From Amycolatopsis pithecellobii (GTDB lineage: Bacteria > Actinomycetota > Actinomycetes > Mycobacteriales > Pseudonocardiaceae), in contig NZ_WMBA01000012.1 of NCBI RefSeq assembly GCF_009707865.1, positions 62,001 through 126,000 of the forward strand: a stretch of DNA of 64,000 nt, given 5' to 3'. Shown here piece after piece: positions 49,516 through 57,090 of this stretch (position 1 is the stretch's first letter; the number at the start of each line of letters is the position of its first letter). Under the pieces are notes generated by a model, which worked only from the letters and a program-made list of their open reading frames with translations, did no database searches and had not been told where the DNA came from. A program made the translations under genes and the position numbers.

Positions 49516-51258
49516 GTGACGAGTGCCGGCAATGGGGGTGCGGCGCAGCTTTCCCTGCTCCTGGTGACGGCCGCCGAACTGGTTTCCTCACGTGCGGACG
49601 GTGCGCAGTATCGTGGGCGTTTCGCGGAGCTGATCGCGTCCGTGCCCGGGGTACGGTCCGTGCGCCTGGCGGCAGCGGACGAAACACCCGCGGGGCAAGG
49701 GATTTTCCGGATCCCCCTGCCACCTCGTGCCGGCCACCCCGGGGAACGGGACGTCCTGCTGGTCCAGCCGGCGGGCATGGGGGACCGGCACTGGATCGGG
49801 CGGGCACAGCGGGAGCGGGTGGAATCGGTGCTCGTCTTCCTTTCCCGCGCGCTGGCCGTGCCCACGTTGCTCGGCAGCGTGTCGGGCGCGCCGGTGCTGC
49901 TGGTACGCCTCACCGCGGACGGCTGGTTCCCGTGCTCGGCGCACACCGCCGAGCTGATCGGTGGCCCAGGGGACCCCGACCGGGCGGCCGGTCCGCTCAC
50001 GATGGTCCACCCGCGTGACCGGATCGTCGCGCTCCGGGCCTTCGGAACCGTCCACAGTGGACTGAGCCGGAGCGCGAGCGCGCGGCTGCGGGTGAGCGGC
50101 AGGGCCGGCGGTGAGCTGAGTCTCGACGTGCTTTTCCTGGACCTGAGGTCGGTGCCCGGTATCGACGGGATCGTCGTGGCCGGTCACGACGTGACACAGG
50201 CGCGAGCGGACCATTCCGCGGTGCGGGAGTTGCTGTTCCGGCTGCCGCAGGCGGCGTTCATCGCCGGGAATGGCGGCACCGTGGCCATCGCGAACGCGGC
50301 CCTCGCGCAGCTGACCGGCACGCGTGCCCAGGACTGGACCGGGGCGAGCGAGGAACGAGTACTGCGCACCGTGTCCGCCTCCTGCCTCGATGAGCGGGAC
50401 GCCTACAACAGGCTGCTTTCCGTGCTCGGTGCGCGCCGGGGCGAGACCGGAGCCGGACTGGGCGGCGGCCGGACGCTGACCGCCGAGCGCAGGCCGCTCG
50501 TCGAGTCCGGGGTGGAGACCGGTGCATTGTGGACATTCGACGTGCGCGACAACCGGGCCGCCACCGAGGAACCCGTGCCGAACCGCGACCGGAACAAGGC
50601 ACTTTCCGCTGTGGCGCACGAAATCCGCACTCCGATGACGGCCCTGCTGAGCTTCGCCGGGCTGCTCGCCGACTCGCGGCTGGGCGCGCTGAGCGTGGAG
50701 CAGCGCTCGGCCGCGGAGGTGATCAACCGCAACGCCGGGCAACTGGTGCGGCTTGCCGATGATCTCCAGTTGCTCAACCGGCTCGAGAGCGGCGAGGTAC
50801 GGGTGCGGTTCGCCGCGACGGACGTGCCCGCTCTGGTGCGCGAACTGGTCGCCGAGCACCGCGGTGACATCACCTATGTCACAGGGCAGGGGCCGCGGGC
50901 ACATGCCGATCCCGTGCTGGTGCGCCAGATTCTGCGTTACGTGCTCGACAACGCGGTGCGTTACGGCGGCGCGCGGATCCGTGCCGGTGCGTCGTTCGCC
51001 CAGGGCTGGTGGACGATCGAGATCGCGGACTCGGGCATCGGCATCCCCAACGGTGAGCTCGACCGGGTACTGCGCCCGTTCGAGCGCGGCACCAACGTCA
51101 CCGGCAGCGGGCTTGCCGGCGCGGGACTGGGACTGGCGATCGCCGGGGAACTGGTGAAGCTGCACGGCGGGACCCTGCGCCTGGCCAGTGTCGCCGGCAC
51201 CGGCACGACTGTCTCCATTGGACTCCCGGTCAACGGCGCGAAAACGGGGAACTGGTGA
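49516..51258 (+). CDS. Soluble PAS-containing histidine kinase
   Basis: 580 residues without membrane segments. An N-terminal GAF-like region is followed by PAS-like domains (LLFRLPQAAFIAGNGGTVAI; NAALAQLTGTRAQDW). The HisKA phospho-acceptor is His368 in SAVAHEIRTPMTALLSFAGL, and the HATPase_c domain has N-box ILRYVLDNAVRYGG, G1 EIADSGIGIP and G2 GAGLGLAIAGELVKLHGG. No response-regulator gene is adjacent, so its partner is encoded elsewhere, or it acts with the neighbouring sigma/ANTAR genes. GTG start after GGGGAG. Confidence 0.9.
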   Translation: MTSAGNGGAAQLSLLLVTAAELVSSRADGAQYRGRFAELIASVPGVRSVRLAAADETPAGQGIFRIPLPPRAGHPGERDVLLVQPAGMGDRHWIGRAQRERVESVLVFLSRALAVPTLLGSVSGAPVLLVRLTADGWFPCSAHTAELIGGPGDPDRAAGPLTMVHPRDRIVALRAFGTVHSGLSRSASARLRVSGRAGGELSLDVLFLDLRSVPGIDGIVVAGHDVTQARADHSAVRELLFRLPQAAFIAGNGGTVAIANAALAQLTGTRAQDWTGASEERVLRTVSASCLDERDAYNRLLSVLGARRGETGAGLGGGRTLTAERRPLVESGVETGALWTFDVRDNRAATEEPVPNRDRNKALSAVAHEIRTPMTALLSFAGLLADSRLGALSVEQRSAAEVINRNAGQLVRLADDLQLLNRLESGEVRVRFAATDVPALVRELVAEHRGDITYVTGQGPRAHADPVLVRQILRYVLDNAVRYGGARIRAGASFAQGWWTIEIADSGIGIPNGELDRVLRPFERGTNVTGSGLAGAGLGLAIAGELVKLHGGTLRLASVAGTGTTVSIGLPVNGAKTGNW

Positions 51259-51283
51259 GGATCTCGCCGGATTGGCCCGGAAA

Positions 51284-51853
51284 TCACAGTCGTTCGCGGG
51301 CCGCCACGCGGTCGCGAAGCCGGTCCACCGCCTGTGTCGAAAGCTGGAACACGCGCGAATCGCTGATGCCCAGTTCCGCCGCCAGGTCCGCGATGTGCCG
51401 GTGCTGCAGGAAGCGGCCGGTGAGGATTTTCCGCAGCCGCACGGGGAGGCGGTCGATCTCGGCCCGTACCGTGCGCAGCCTTTCCCTGCCCAGCACGATT
51501 TCCTCCGTGCTGGGCGTGGCATCGGGCAGCCGGTTGTCGATGGCCTGTGAGCTCTGTGGGACAACGTACACTTTGTACGGTGGCGGTGCTTTCGGTCTCG
51601 CGTCGGTCATGAACCGCCCGCGTTCGGCTGCCGCCGCGGCGAGAATCGCCTTCTCCAGTCTCGGTTTCGCGAAGCGCCAGAACGAGTACCCGTCGTGTTC
51701 TTTGCACGCCTCGGCCGAAACCACGAGGGCGTACACGCCCGCGGCGGTGATCTCGTCGACGTCCACATAGGCGGGGAGCCCGGCCGTGATCCCGCGGACC
51801 CTCTCGTGGACCAGCGGAAGGTACGCGCCGATCAGCTCATGCCAGTCGTCCAT
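51284..51853 (-). CDS. Short sigma-70 family factor (WhiG/FliA-like regions 2 and 4)
   Basis: 189 residues. Residues 5-85 correspond to region 2 (HELIGAYLPLVHERVRGITA; VDVDEITAAGVYALVVSA; FWRFAKPRLEKAILAAAAAE). Residues 120-185 are region 4 (RAEIDRLPVRLRKILTGRFL, then HRHIADLAAELGISDSRVFQ with HTH LSTQAVDRLRDR). Region 3 seems replaced by a short linker. It could direct a small specialised regulon, or be a degenerate sigma acting as a DNA-binding regulator. Transcribed with the ANTAR gene upstream. Confidence 0.8.
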   Translation of the reverse strand: MDDWHELIGAYLPLVHERVRGITAGLPAYVDVDEITAAGVYALVVSAEACKEHDGYSFWRFAKPRLEKAILAAAAAERGRFMTDARPKAPPPYKVYVVPQSSQAIDNRLPDATPSTEEIVLGRERLRTVRAEIDRLPVRLRKILTGRFLQHRHIADLAAELGISDSRVFQLSTQAVDRLRDRVAARERL

Positions 51854-51862
51854 CCTCGCCGG

Positions 51863-52630
51863 TCACCTCGCCGTGGACTTCGGCTCCACCGTCAGCAACG
51901 GCGCGACCGTCTCCGCATGCGCGATCACCGCCCGCGCCACGTCGTCGAGCCGCTTCCGGCCCTGCCGCGCGAACCGTCGCATCAGCTCGAACGCCTCGTC
52001 GGGGGTCCGCTCATGCCGTTCCGCGAGCACACCCTTGGCCTGCTCGATGACGATCCTGGTCCGCAGCGCGGTCTGCAACTGTCCGGTGAGGACTCCGGCC
52101 GCGTCCAGTGCGCGCCGGTCCAGGATGAAGCTGGTGACCATTGTGGACAGTGCGACGGCGATCGTGGTGTCCTCCCGGCTCAGCGCGCCCGGCCGGCGCC
52201 GGAACAGGGTCAGCGCGCCGAGCCCCTCCGCGTGCCGGCGCAGCGGCAGCGCGTGCACGGCCGAGTATCCGGCCCGCAACGCGGTGGTGCGGAAGCTCTC
52301 CCACTGTTTCGCCTCGTGCAGATCCGGTACGTGCACGGGGATCCGGGTGCGGAAGCTGATCACCCCCGGCCCGTCGGAAAAGCGCATCTGCAGAAGTTGC
52401 AGCAGCCGCGCGGTTTCGCAGGACGCGGCGACGGCCGACAGTGCGCCGTCCGGGCCCGACAGGAGTATTCCGGCCGCGTCGACGTCGAGCAGGGTGGCCG
52501 ACTGTGTCGCGAGCAGTTCGAGGCACCGGGCTTCGTCGAGCGTCTGTCCGGGAAGGTCACACAGCGCCAGGAAGGCCCCGGCGAGGTCCGACGCGCGGAT
52601 CTTCGGGCTTCGCGGATGGTCGTTGGTCAT
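51863..52630 (-). CDS. GAF-ANTAR RNA-binding regulator
   Basis: 255 residues. GAF domain 30-170 (LDVDAAGILLSGPDGALSAV; MRFSDGPGVISFRTRIPVHV; YSAVHALPLRRHAEGLGALT) and ANTAR 185-245 (LQTALRTRIVIEQAKGVLAE, then RTPDEAFELMRRFARQGRKR). Likely an antiterminator that reads a small-molecule or redox signal through GAF. It is 9 bp before the sigma-like gene. ATG at 52630; a TTG two codons upstream is possible. Confidence 0.88.
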   Translation of the reverse strand: MTNDHPRSPKIRASDLAGAFLALCDLPGQTLDEARCLELLATQSATLLDVDAAGILLSGPDGALSAVAASCETARLLQLLQMRFSDGPGVISFRTRIPVHVPDLHEAKQWESFRTTALRAGYSAVHALPLRRHAEGLGALTLFRRRPGALSREDTTIAVALSTMVTSFILDRRALDAAGVLTGQLQTALRTRIVIEQAKGVLAERHERTPDEAFELMRRFARQGRKRLDDVARAVIAHAETVAPLLTVEPKSTAR

Positions 52631-52708
52631 GCGCAATGCCTATCTCCACCGGCCCTCCCGCGAGAACCGCTGGCGCGACGTTCACCTGCAACGGGTGAAC
52701 AGGCGCGC

Positions 52709-53914
52709 TCATGCCATCGCCGTGTCGAGGACTTTCAGCACCGCGGTCGTCACATCGTGCATCTCTTCGGCGCCGAGTCCGGGATGGATCGGGAGCGTGA
52801 ACGAGGTCCGGCCGAGCTGCGCGGCCACCGGGAGAACCGGCGAATTCTCCTCGAGACCGGCGAACGCGCGTTCCCGCGAGATCTCGGCGTCGCCGCCGGA
52901 ACCGCATGGGACTCCTTCGGCGTTGATCGCGTCGATCACCCGGTCGGTGTCCCAGCCGCTGCCCAGCCGTTCCGGCCGCAGGTGCGCGTAGAAGCGATGA
53001 TAGGAATGCTCCACATGCGCCGGTGGGTCTTCGGCCCGCACCGCCGGCACCCCGCGTAGCAGGTCCAGCAACAGCGCGGCGTTCGCCTGCCGTTGTTTGA
53101 CCAGTTCGTCGAGCCGGCCGAGCTGGATCCGCCCGATCGCCGCCTGGAGTTCGGTCATCCTGGCGTTCGTGCCGAAACTGTCGTGCAGCCGCGGCGCGCG
53201 TCCCCGTGGCTGGATCCGTTGCACGCTGGCCACATTCTTGCCCTGGTCCTTGAACTCCCAGCAACAGCGCCATAACGACAGGTCCGACGTGGTGATCGCG
53301 CCACCCTCCCCGCCGCTGGTGATGATCTTGCCGTGGCCGAACGACCAGGTGGCGACATCCCCGAAACTGCCGACCGGCTGGCCGAAATAACGGGCGCCGT
53401 GTGCCTGCGCGCAGTCCTCGATGATCCGCACGTCGCGTTCCCCCGCCAGCCGCAGCAGCGGGTTGAGCTCGGCGGGATGCCCGGCCAGATGCACCACGAT
53501 GATGGCCTTGGTGCGCGCGGAAAGCAGCGGCTCCACGGTATCGCTGGTGAGGCACTGGCTGTGGATGTCCACGTCGGCCAGTACGGGTCTGGCCCCGCAA
53601 CGCACGACGGCCGATGCGGTCGCCATCACGGCGATCGCGGGCACGATCACCTCGTCACCGGGGCCGACGCCCAGACCGCGCAGCGCGATCTCGAGCGCCA
53701 CGGTCCCGTTCGCGACCGCCACCGCGTAGAGCGCACCCGCGCCGGCCGCGAACTCGCGTTCGAAAGCCCGCCCGTGCGGGCCCGTCCAGTAGCTCACCTG
53801 CCCGGAGCGGAGCACATCGGAGGCCGCGGCGAGCTCGGCGGGACCGAAGACGGGCCACGAGGGCAGCGGGGTGGTACGGACGGGGAGGCCGCCGTCGACA
53901 GCGAGTGCGGGCAT
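52709..53914 (-). CDS. DegT/DnrJ/EryC1-family PLP aminotransferase
   Basis: 401 residues. PLP lysine Lys196 in SFGHGKIITSGGEGGAITTS, Asp167 in RIIEDCAQAHGARYFGQPVG, and substrate-side motif SFGTNARMTELQAAIGRIQL. The N-terminal block FGPAELAAASDVLRSGQVSY is family-typical. These enzymes transaminate nucleotide-linked keto sugars (or keto-cyclitols) for polysaccharides or antibiotics. With the Wzz-like, phosphatase-like and NeuD-like neighbours it suggests an amino-sugar-containing surface glycan. Confidence 0.9.
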   Translation of the reverse strand: MPALAVDGGLPVRTTPLPSWPVFGPAELAAASDVLRSGQVSYWTGPHGRAFEREFAAGAGALYAVAVANGTVALEIALRGLGVGPGDEVIVPAIAVMATASAVVRCGARPVLADVDIHSQCLTSDTVEPLLSARTKAIIVVHLAGHPAELNPLLRLAGERDVRIIEDCAQAHGARYFGQPVGSFGDVATWSFGHGKIITSGGEGGAITTSDLSLWRCCWEFKDQGKNVASVQRIQPRGRAPRLHDSFGTNARMTELQAAIGRIQLGRLDELVKQRQANAALLLDLLRGVPAVRAEDPPAHVEHSYHRFYAHLRPERLGSGWDTDRVIDAINAEGVPCGSGGDAEISRERAFAGLEENSPVLPVAAQLGRTSFTLPIHPGLGAEEMHDVTTAVLKVLDTAMA

Positions 53915-53952
53915 CGCTTTCCTTTCTGCGGTGGGACATGCGTCACTGTGCC

Positions 53953-54579
53953 TCAGGTGGGGACCTCGGGCGGGTTCGTGACGGGTTTGAGAAAACTGAC
54001 GAAGCGATGCACGGCGGATTCGACGAGAGTCGCCGAAATTGTATAGCTGTAATCGGAAAACCGGGTGGGGTCAGGGATATCGTCGGTCACGGTTGTCTCG
54101 TGGGCGCCGTCCTCGCGCAGCTGCCTCCCGGCTTCGGCGGCCGCTCTCGCCCTGATCACCGGATCGCGGGGCAGCCGAAGCGTGTCGATCAAGGGCAGCA
54201 GCCGGCCGAGTTCGAGCAGGCAGAACGTTCTGGTGCGGGCGACCGGTTCGAGGGCGACCACGGCGGCGTGTTGCGGGCGTTCCGCGGTCAGCACGAGATC
54301 CGCGCCCTTTAGTTGCCGCCCGGTCAGGCCGGCGGTACGAAACGTGCTCGCCTCTTCGGCCAGGCCGCGCGTCCGCAGCGCCAGTGCGGTGCGCGGGTCC
54401 ATCGCGCTTCCCGGCAGCGCCCGGATGCCCGCGCTGGACACGGCGAACCGGTTCGCCATCGGGCCCAGCGCGGTGCGCAGCAGTTGCCGCGTCAGGAGTT
54501 CCGCCAGCGGTGACCGGATCCTGTTCTCCGTGCCGACGAACAGGATCCGGAACGCGCGCGTACTTCCCCGTTGTGCCAT
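53953..54579 (-). CDS. Low-molecular-weight tyrosine-phosphatase-like protein lacking the catalytic Cys
   Basis: 208 residues, LMW-PTP fold: ILFVGTENRIRSPLAELLT at the P-loop, FAVSSAGIRALPGSAMDPRT, and DDIPDPTRFSDYSYT carrying the general-acid Asp-Pro. The P-loop nucleophile Cys (usually FVCTGNxCRSP) is Gly16, and the following Gly is Glu18; only Arg22 and Ser23 remain. A classical Cys-based reaction is therefore impossible unless the sequence is wrong. In related loci the phosphatase reverses BY-kinase phosphorylation. Here it may bind phosphotyrosine or act as a scaffold. ATG after GGAGGGG. Confidence 0.85.
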   Translation of the reverse strand: MAQRGSTRAFRILFVGTENRIRSPLAELLTRQLLRTALGPMANRFAVSSAGIRALPGSAMDPRTALALRTRGLAEEASTFRTAGLTGRQLKGADLVLTAERPQHAAVVALEPVARTRTFCLLELGRLLPLIDTLRLPRDPVIRARAAAEAGRQLREDGAHETTVTDDIPDPTRFSDYSYTISATLVESAVHRFVSFLKPVTNPPEVPT

Positions 54580-54659
54580 GAAAGCCCCTCCGTCGGATTG
54601 TCGCTGTCCTTTCGTTACCAATCCGCCGGGACCGTCTCCGCCTACTTTTGGCCGGATTG

Positions 54660-56042
54660 TCAGCGGCGATGCCCGGCCCCGTTCCTCGGTAGCCCGTTCG
54701 GCCGGTCGCGTTTGCGGCCGTTCACGGTCAGCACCGGCGGGCGCTGGAGTGCCGCGAGCGGGGCGGTGACCTGCGGATCCCGTTCGGTGGTACCGGTTTT
54801 GGAGCCCGGCACCATCGAAAGGACGGTGCCATATAGCCGCCCGCCTGCCTGGCTCAGCTCGCGGAGCGCGGACCTGGCCCGCGACCGGGTCGTTTTCCCG
54901 TGCCTGACCACGAGCAGCGCGCCGTCGCCGGCGGCGGCGAGGACGGCGGCGCCCGTGCCCGGCGCCAGTGGCGGGGCTTCGACCAGCACCATGTCGTAGC
55001 GGCAACGTAGTTCGTCAAGCAGGATACGCATCCGCCCGGAGGACAGCAGCCCGGCCGGGTCGGGCGGGATCAGCCCACCGGCGAGCACGTCGAACAGCGA
55101 GCCGGCCCACGGCTGCAGCGCGTGGTCCACGGCGATCCGCCCGGCCAGCACCGTGGTCAGCCCGAACCCGTCGTCCAGCCCGAGACAGCCCGCCATCGTC
55201 GGCCGCGCCAGATCGGCTTCGACCAGCACGACCCGGTGCCCCGCAGTGGCGAGCACGATCGCGAGGTTGCACAGCAGCGTCGTGGTGCCGGACCCGGGCA
55301 CGGTCCCGGCGAAAACGATCACCTTGCGCGCGGTGTCCACATCGACGAACTGCAGATTGGCGCGCAGCTCACGGAAAACGTGGGCCTGCGGTGCATGTGG
55401 ACGTTCCCGTACCGTCAGCGGGTCCCATGGCACGTTCGGGTCGGCGGGCAGGACCGCGAGGTTCGGCGTTTCGGTCAGCCGCACCAGCTCCTCTTCCGAT
55501 TTCAGGGTGCGGGGCCGGAATTCGCGCACCAGAGCCAGCGCGCACCCGGCGGCGAGCGCGCCGAGCGGGACGTACACCCTCCAATCAGGACTCACCGCTG
55601 AGGTCGGCAGCGCCGCGGGCGCCAGCACGACCGCCGGTGCCGGCATGCCCGGTGCCGGCGGCTCCAGCTCGGTGACCAGCTGGGTGAACACGTCGCCCGC
55701 CGCGTCCGCGATTCGCTTGGCCTGCAATGGATTCCGGTCGGTCGCGGTGACGGTGAGCAGTGTGGTGCCGGCCGAGAAGGTGAGTTCGCCGGCGATGTCC
55801 GCACCGGACATCGCCGGTCCCAGTGCGGCCGCGATGTCCCGGCCCAGCCGGTCAGTCCGCAACAATGCGGCGTAGGAATCGGTCCGCTGTGCGGACGCCG
55901 GCACGTAAATCGTGATCCGGGCGGCGTATTCGGGCGGACTGCGCCACAGGAAAGCCGTGGCGCCACAGAGGCCACACAGGAGTCCTGACAGGATGGTGCG
56001 CCATCTTTTCCTGGCCAATCGTGGATAGTCGTGCGGGGTCAC
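54660..56042 (-). CDS. Wzz/BY-kinase-like polysaccharide co-polymerase with degenerate ATP site
   Basis: 460 residues. Membrane segments at about 17-33 and 156-172 flank a periplasmic Wzz-like domain; the cytoplasmic part (215-400) has the BY-kinase/ParA fold. Walker A reads GTVPGSGTTTLLCN: the invariant Lys of GEGKT is Thr253. Walker A' has Glu275 and Walker B Glu355 in MVLVEAPPL where Asp is usual. The Tyr-rich C-terminal tail of autokinases is absent; the end is Arg/Asn/Gly-rich. It may thus regulate chain length without kinase activity. ATG-initiated, upstream of the phosphatase-like gene. Confidence 0.87.
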   Translation of the reverse strand: MTPHDYPRLARKRWRTILSGLLCGLCGATAFLWRSPPEYAARITIYVPASAQRTDSYAALLRTDRLGRDIAAALGPAMSGADIAGELTFSAGTTLLTVTATDRNPLQAKRIADAAGDVFTQLVTELEPPAPGMPAPAVVLAPAALPTSAVSPDWRVYVPLGALAAGCALALVREFRPRTLKSEEELVRLTETPNLAVLPADPNVPWDPLTVRERPHAPQAHVFRELRANLQFVDVDTARKVIVFAGTVPGSGTTTLLCNLAIVLATAGHRVVLVEADLARPTMAGCLGLDDGFGLTTVLAGRIAVDHALQPWAGSLFDVLAGGLIPPDPAGLLSSGRMRILLDELRCRYDMVLVEAPPLAPGTGAAVLAAAGDGALLVVRHGKTTRSRARSALRELSQAGGRLYGTVLSMVPGSKTGTTERDPQVTAPLAALQRPPVLTVNGRKRDRPNGLPRNGAGHRR

Positions 56043-56212
56043 ATTGCCTCCGGCCGGTCGAGGGGGCTGGGGAATCGGCTGGGGCCTGGCCGGAAAACTT
56101 TTTTCAAAATCATCGGGACAAGGGGAAACATGGTGTCGCGGGACGAGATCGATTTCCAGGGGGCGAATTCACCCTGTCGCGGAAGAGCGCGCCGGGGACC
56201 CGGGCCGCCGGC
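56043..56212. other. Intergenic region upstream of the Wzz-like gene
   Basis: 170 bp without a recognised gene. It contains an AT-rich patch near 56097-56110 (AAAACTTTTTTCAAAAT), the least GC-rich sequence nearby, probably part of the promoter of the minus-strand polysaccharide genes. Confidence 0.5.
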
Positions 56213-56255
56213 GCGCTCACCCGGGTGCGGCCGGCGGCCGCACCCGGGTGAGCGC
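56213..56255. terminator. 43-bp perfect palindrome at the 3' end of the NeuD-like gene
   Basis: Two 21-bp arms (56213-56233 beginning GCGCTCACCCGGGTG; 56235-56255 ending CACCCGGGTGAGCGC) around a single central G. The left arm contains the NeuD-like stop codon and the right arm its last codons. In RNA this makes an unusually long stem; probably a bidirectional terminator or stability element. Confidence 0.75.
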
Positions 56256-56846
56256 AGCTTTCCCGAGCCGGCTGTGCGTGACCACCTCGCCCGCCTCGAC
56301 GCAAGTGCTGGGGCCGATCACCAGTCCCGGCAGCACGCGGGCGCCGTGTCCGACCGTCACGTCACCGTGCAACACCACTCGTCCGGCGACGTCGGCGCCC
56401 GGCAGCACGGTGACGTAGTCGTGCAGCACGCTGTCGTGCCCGATCGTCGAGCCGGCCTGCACCTGGGTGTGGGCCGAGAGCTGGGCGCCGGTCGCCACAT
56501 AAGTGTTGGCCAGCACGATGCATCCGCCCGCCAGCGACGTGTCGTGCCCGATCGTCGCGGCCGGATGCACGAGCAGGGAGGGGATCAGCCCGCGCCCCAG
56601 CATCCGCTCGGACAGCGACCGGCGTAGCAGCGGATCCGCGACCGCCACCACGTACGCCCCACTGCGCGCCTCTTCCGGCCGCCGCACGGCGACCCCGTGC
56701 AGTTTCTTGACCGACAAATGGTCGTCGATGAGGACCAGACCACTAGGCCGGTATCCACATGCGAAAGCCGCGTCCAATGCCTCGCGGCCCAGGCCGCCGG
56801 CTCCGACGATGTGCAGGGGAGAGAGCTGGGTGGGGCGTCCGGTCAT
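56217..56846 (-). CDS. NeuD/PglD-like sugar O/N-acyltransferase
   Basis: 209 residues. The N-terminal nucleotide-sugar-binding Rossmann-like domain reads PLHIVGAGGLGREALDAAFA with GYRPSGLVLIDDH. The C-terminal left-handed beta-helix has hexapeptide repeats (VHPAATIGHDTSLAGGCIVL; QAGSTIGHDSVLHDYVTVLP; LHGDVTVGHGARVLPGLVIG). Such enzymes acetylate amino groups of UDP-amino sugars or hydroxyls of sialic-acid-like sugars. ATG at 56846. It begins the polysaccharide gene set on this strand; the C-terminal residues fall in the long palindrome. Confidence 0.87.
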   Translation of the reverse strand: MTGRPTQLSPLHIVGAGGLGREALDAAFACGYRPSGLVLIDDHLSVKKLHGVAVRRPEEARSGAYVVAVADPLLRRSLSERMLGRGLIPSLLVHPAATIGHDTSLAGGCIVLANTYVATGAQLSAHTQVQAGSTIGHDSVLHDYVTVLPGADVAGRVVLHGDVTVGHGARVLPGLVIGPSTCVEAGEVVTHSRLGKAALTRVRPPAAPG

Positions 56847-56936
56847 TTCCGTGCTTCCTCGCCGACTGGTTTCGCAATGGCCGGGAAAAAGCCCGGTGAA
56901 TTCGTGTGGATGTTGATTCAGCGCGAGTTCGGGCGC

Positions 56937-57031
56937 TTCACCCACGGCGGGTGAAACTACCACGGATATTCGTCCGTACGCCTCGATCAGACGGTCGCAA
57001 GTAGTAGGTGGTGTTGCGCCAAGTGGGTGAA
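56937..57031. promoter_or_regulatory. GGGTGAA inverted repeat and extra half-site between divergent genes
   Basis: TTCACCC-ACGGC-GGGTGAA (56937-56955) is a perfect inverted repeat, and another GGGTGAA lies at 57025-57031. They sit between the NeuD-like gene and the LuxR/MalT-like gene and are candidate operators. The rest of 56847-57090 shows no gene. Confidence 0.5.
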
Positions 57032-57090
57032 TACCGCGAAATCTCTCATCCATTGGAGGGGCAATAGCCAGTTTTGGGTAGAGCTAACCG

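Noticed and set aside
57061-57090. Sigma-B-type promoter (TTTTGGGTAG) before the LuxR/MalT-like gene
   Set aside because: GGGTAG is present but there is no GTTT at 14-16 bp spacing.
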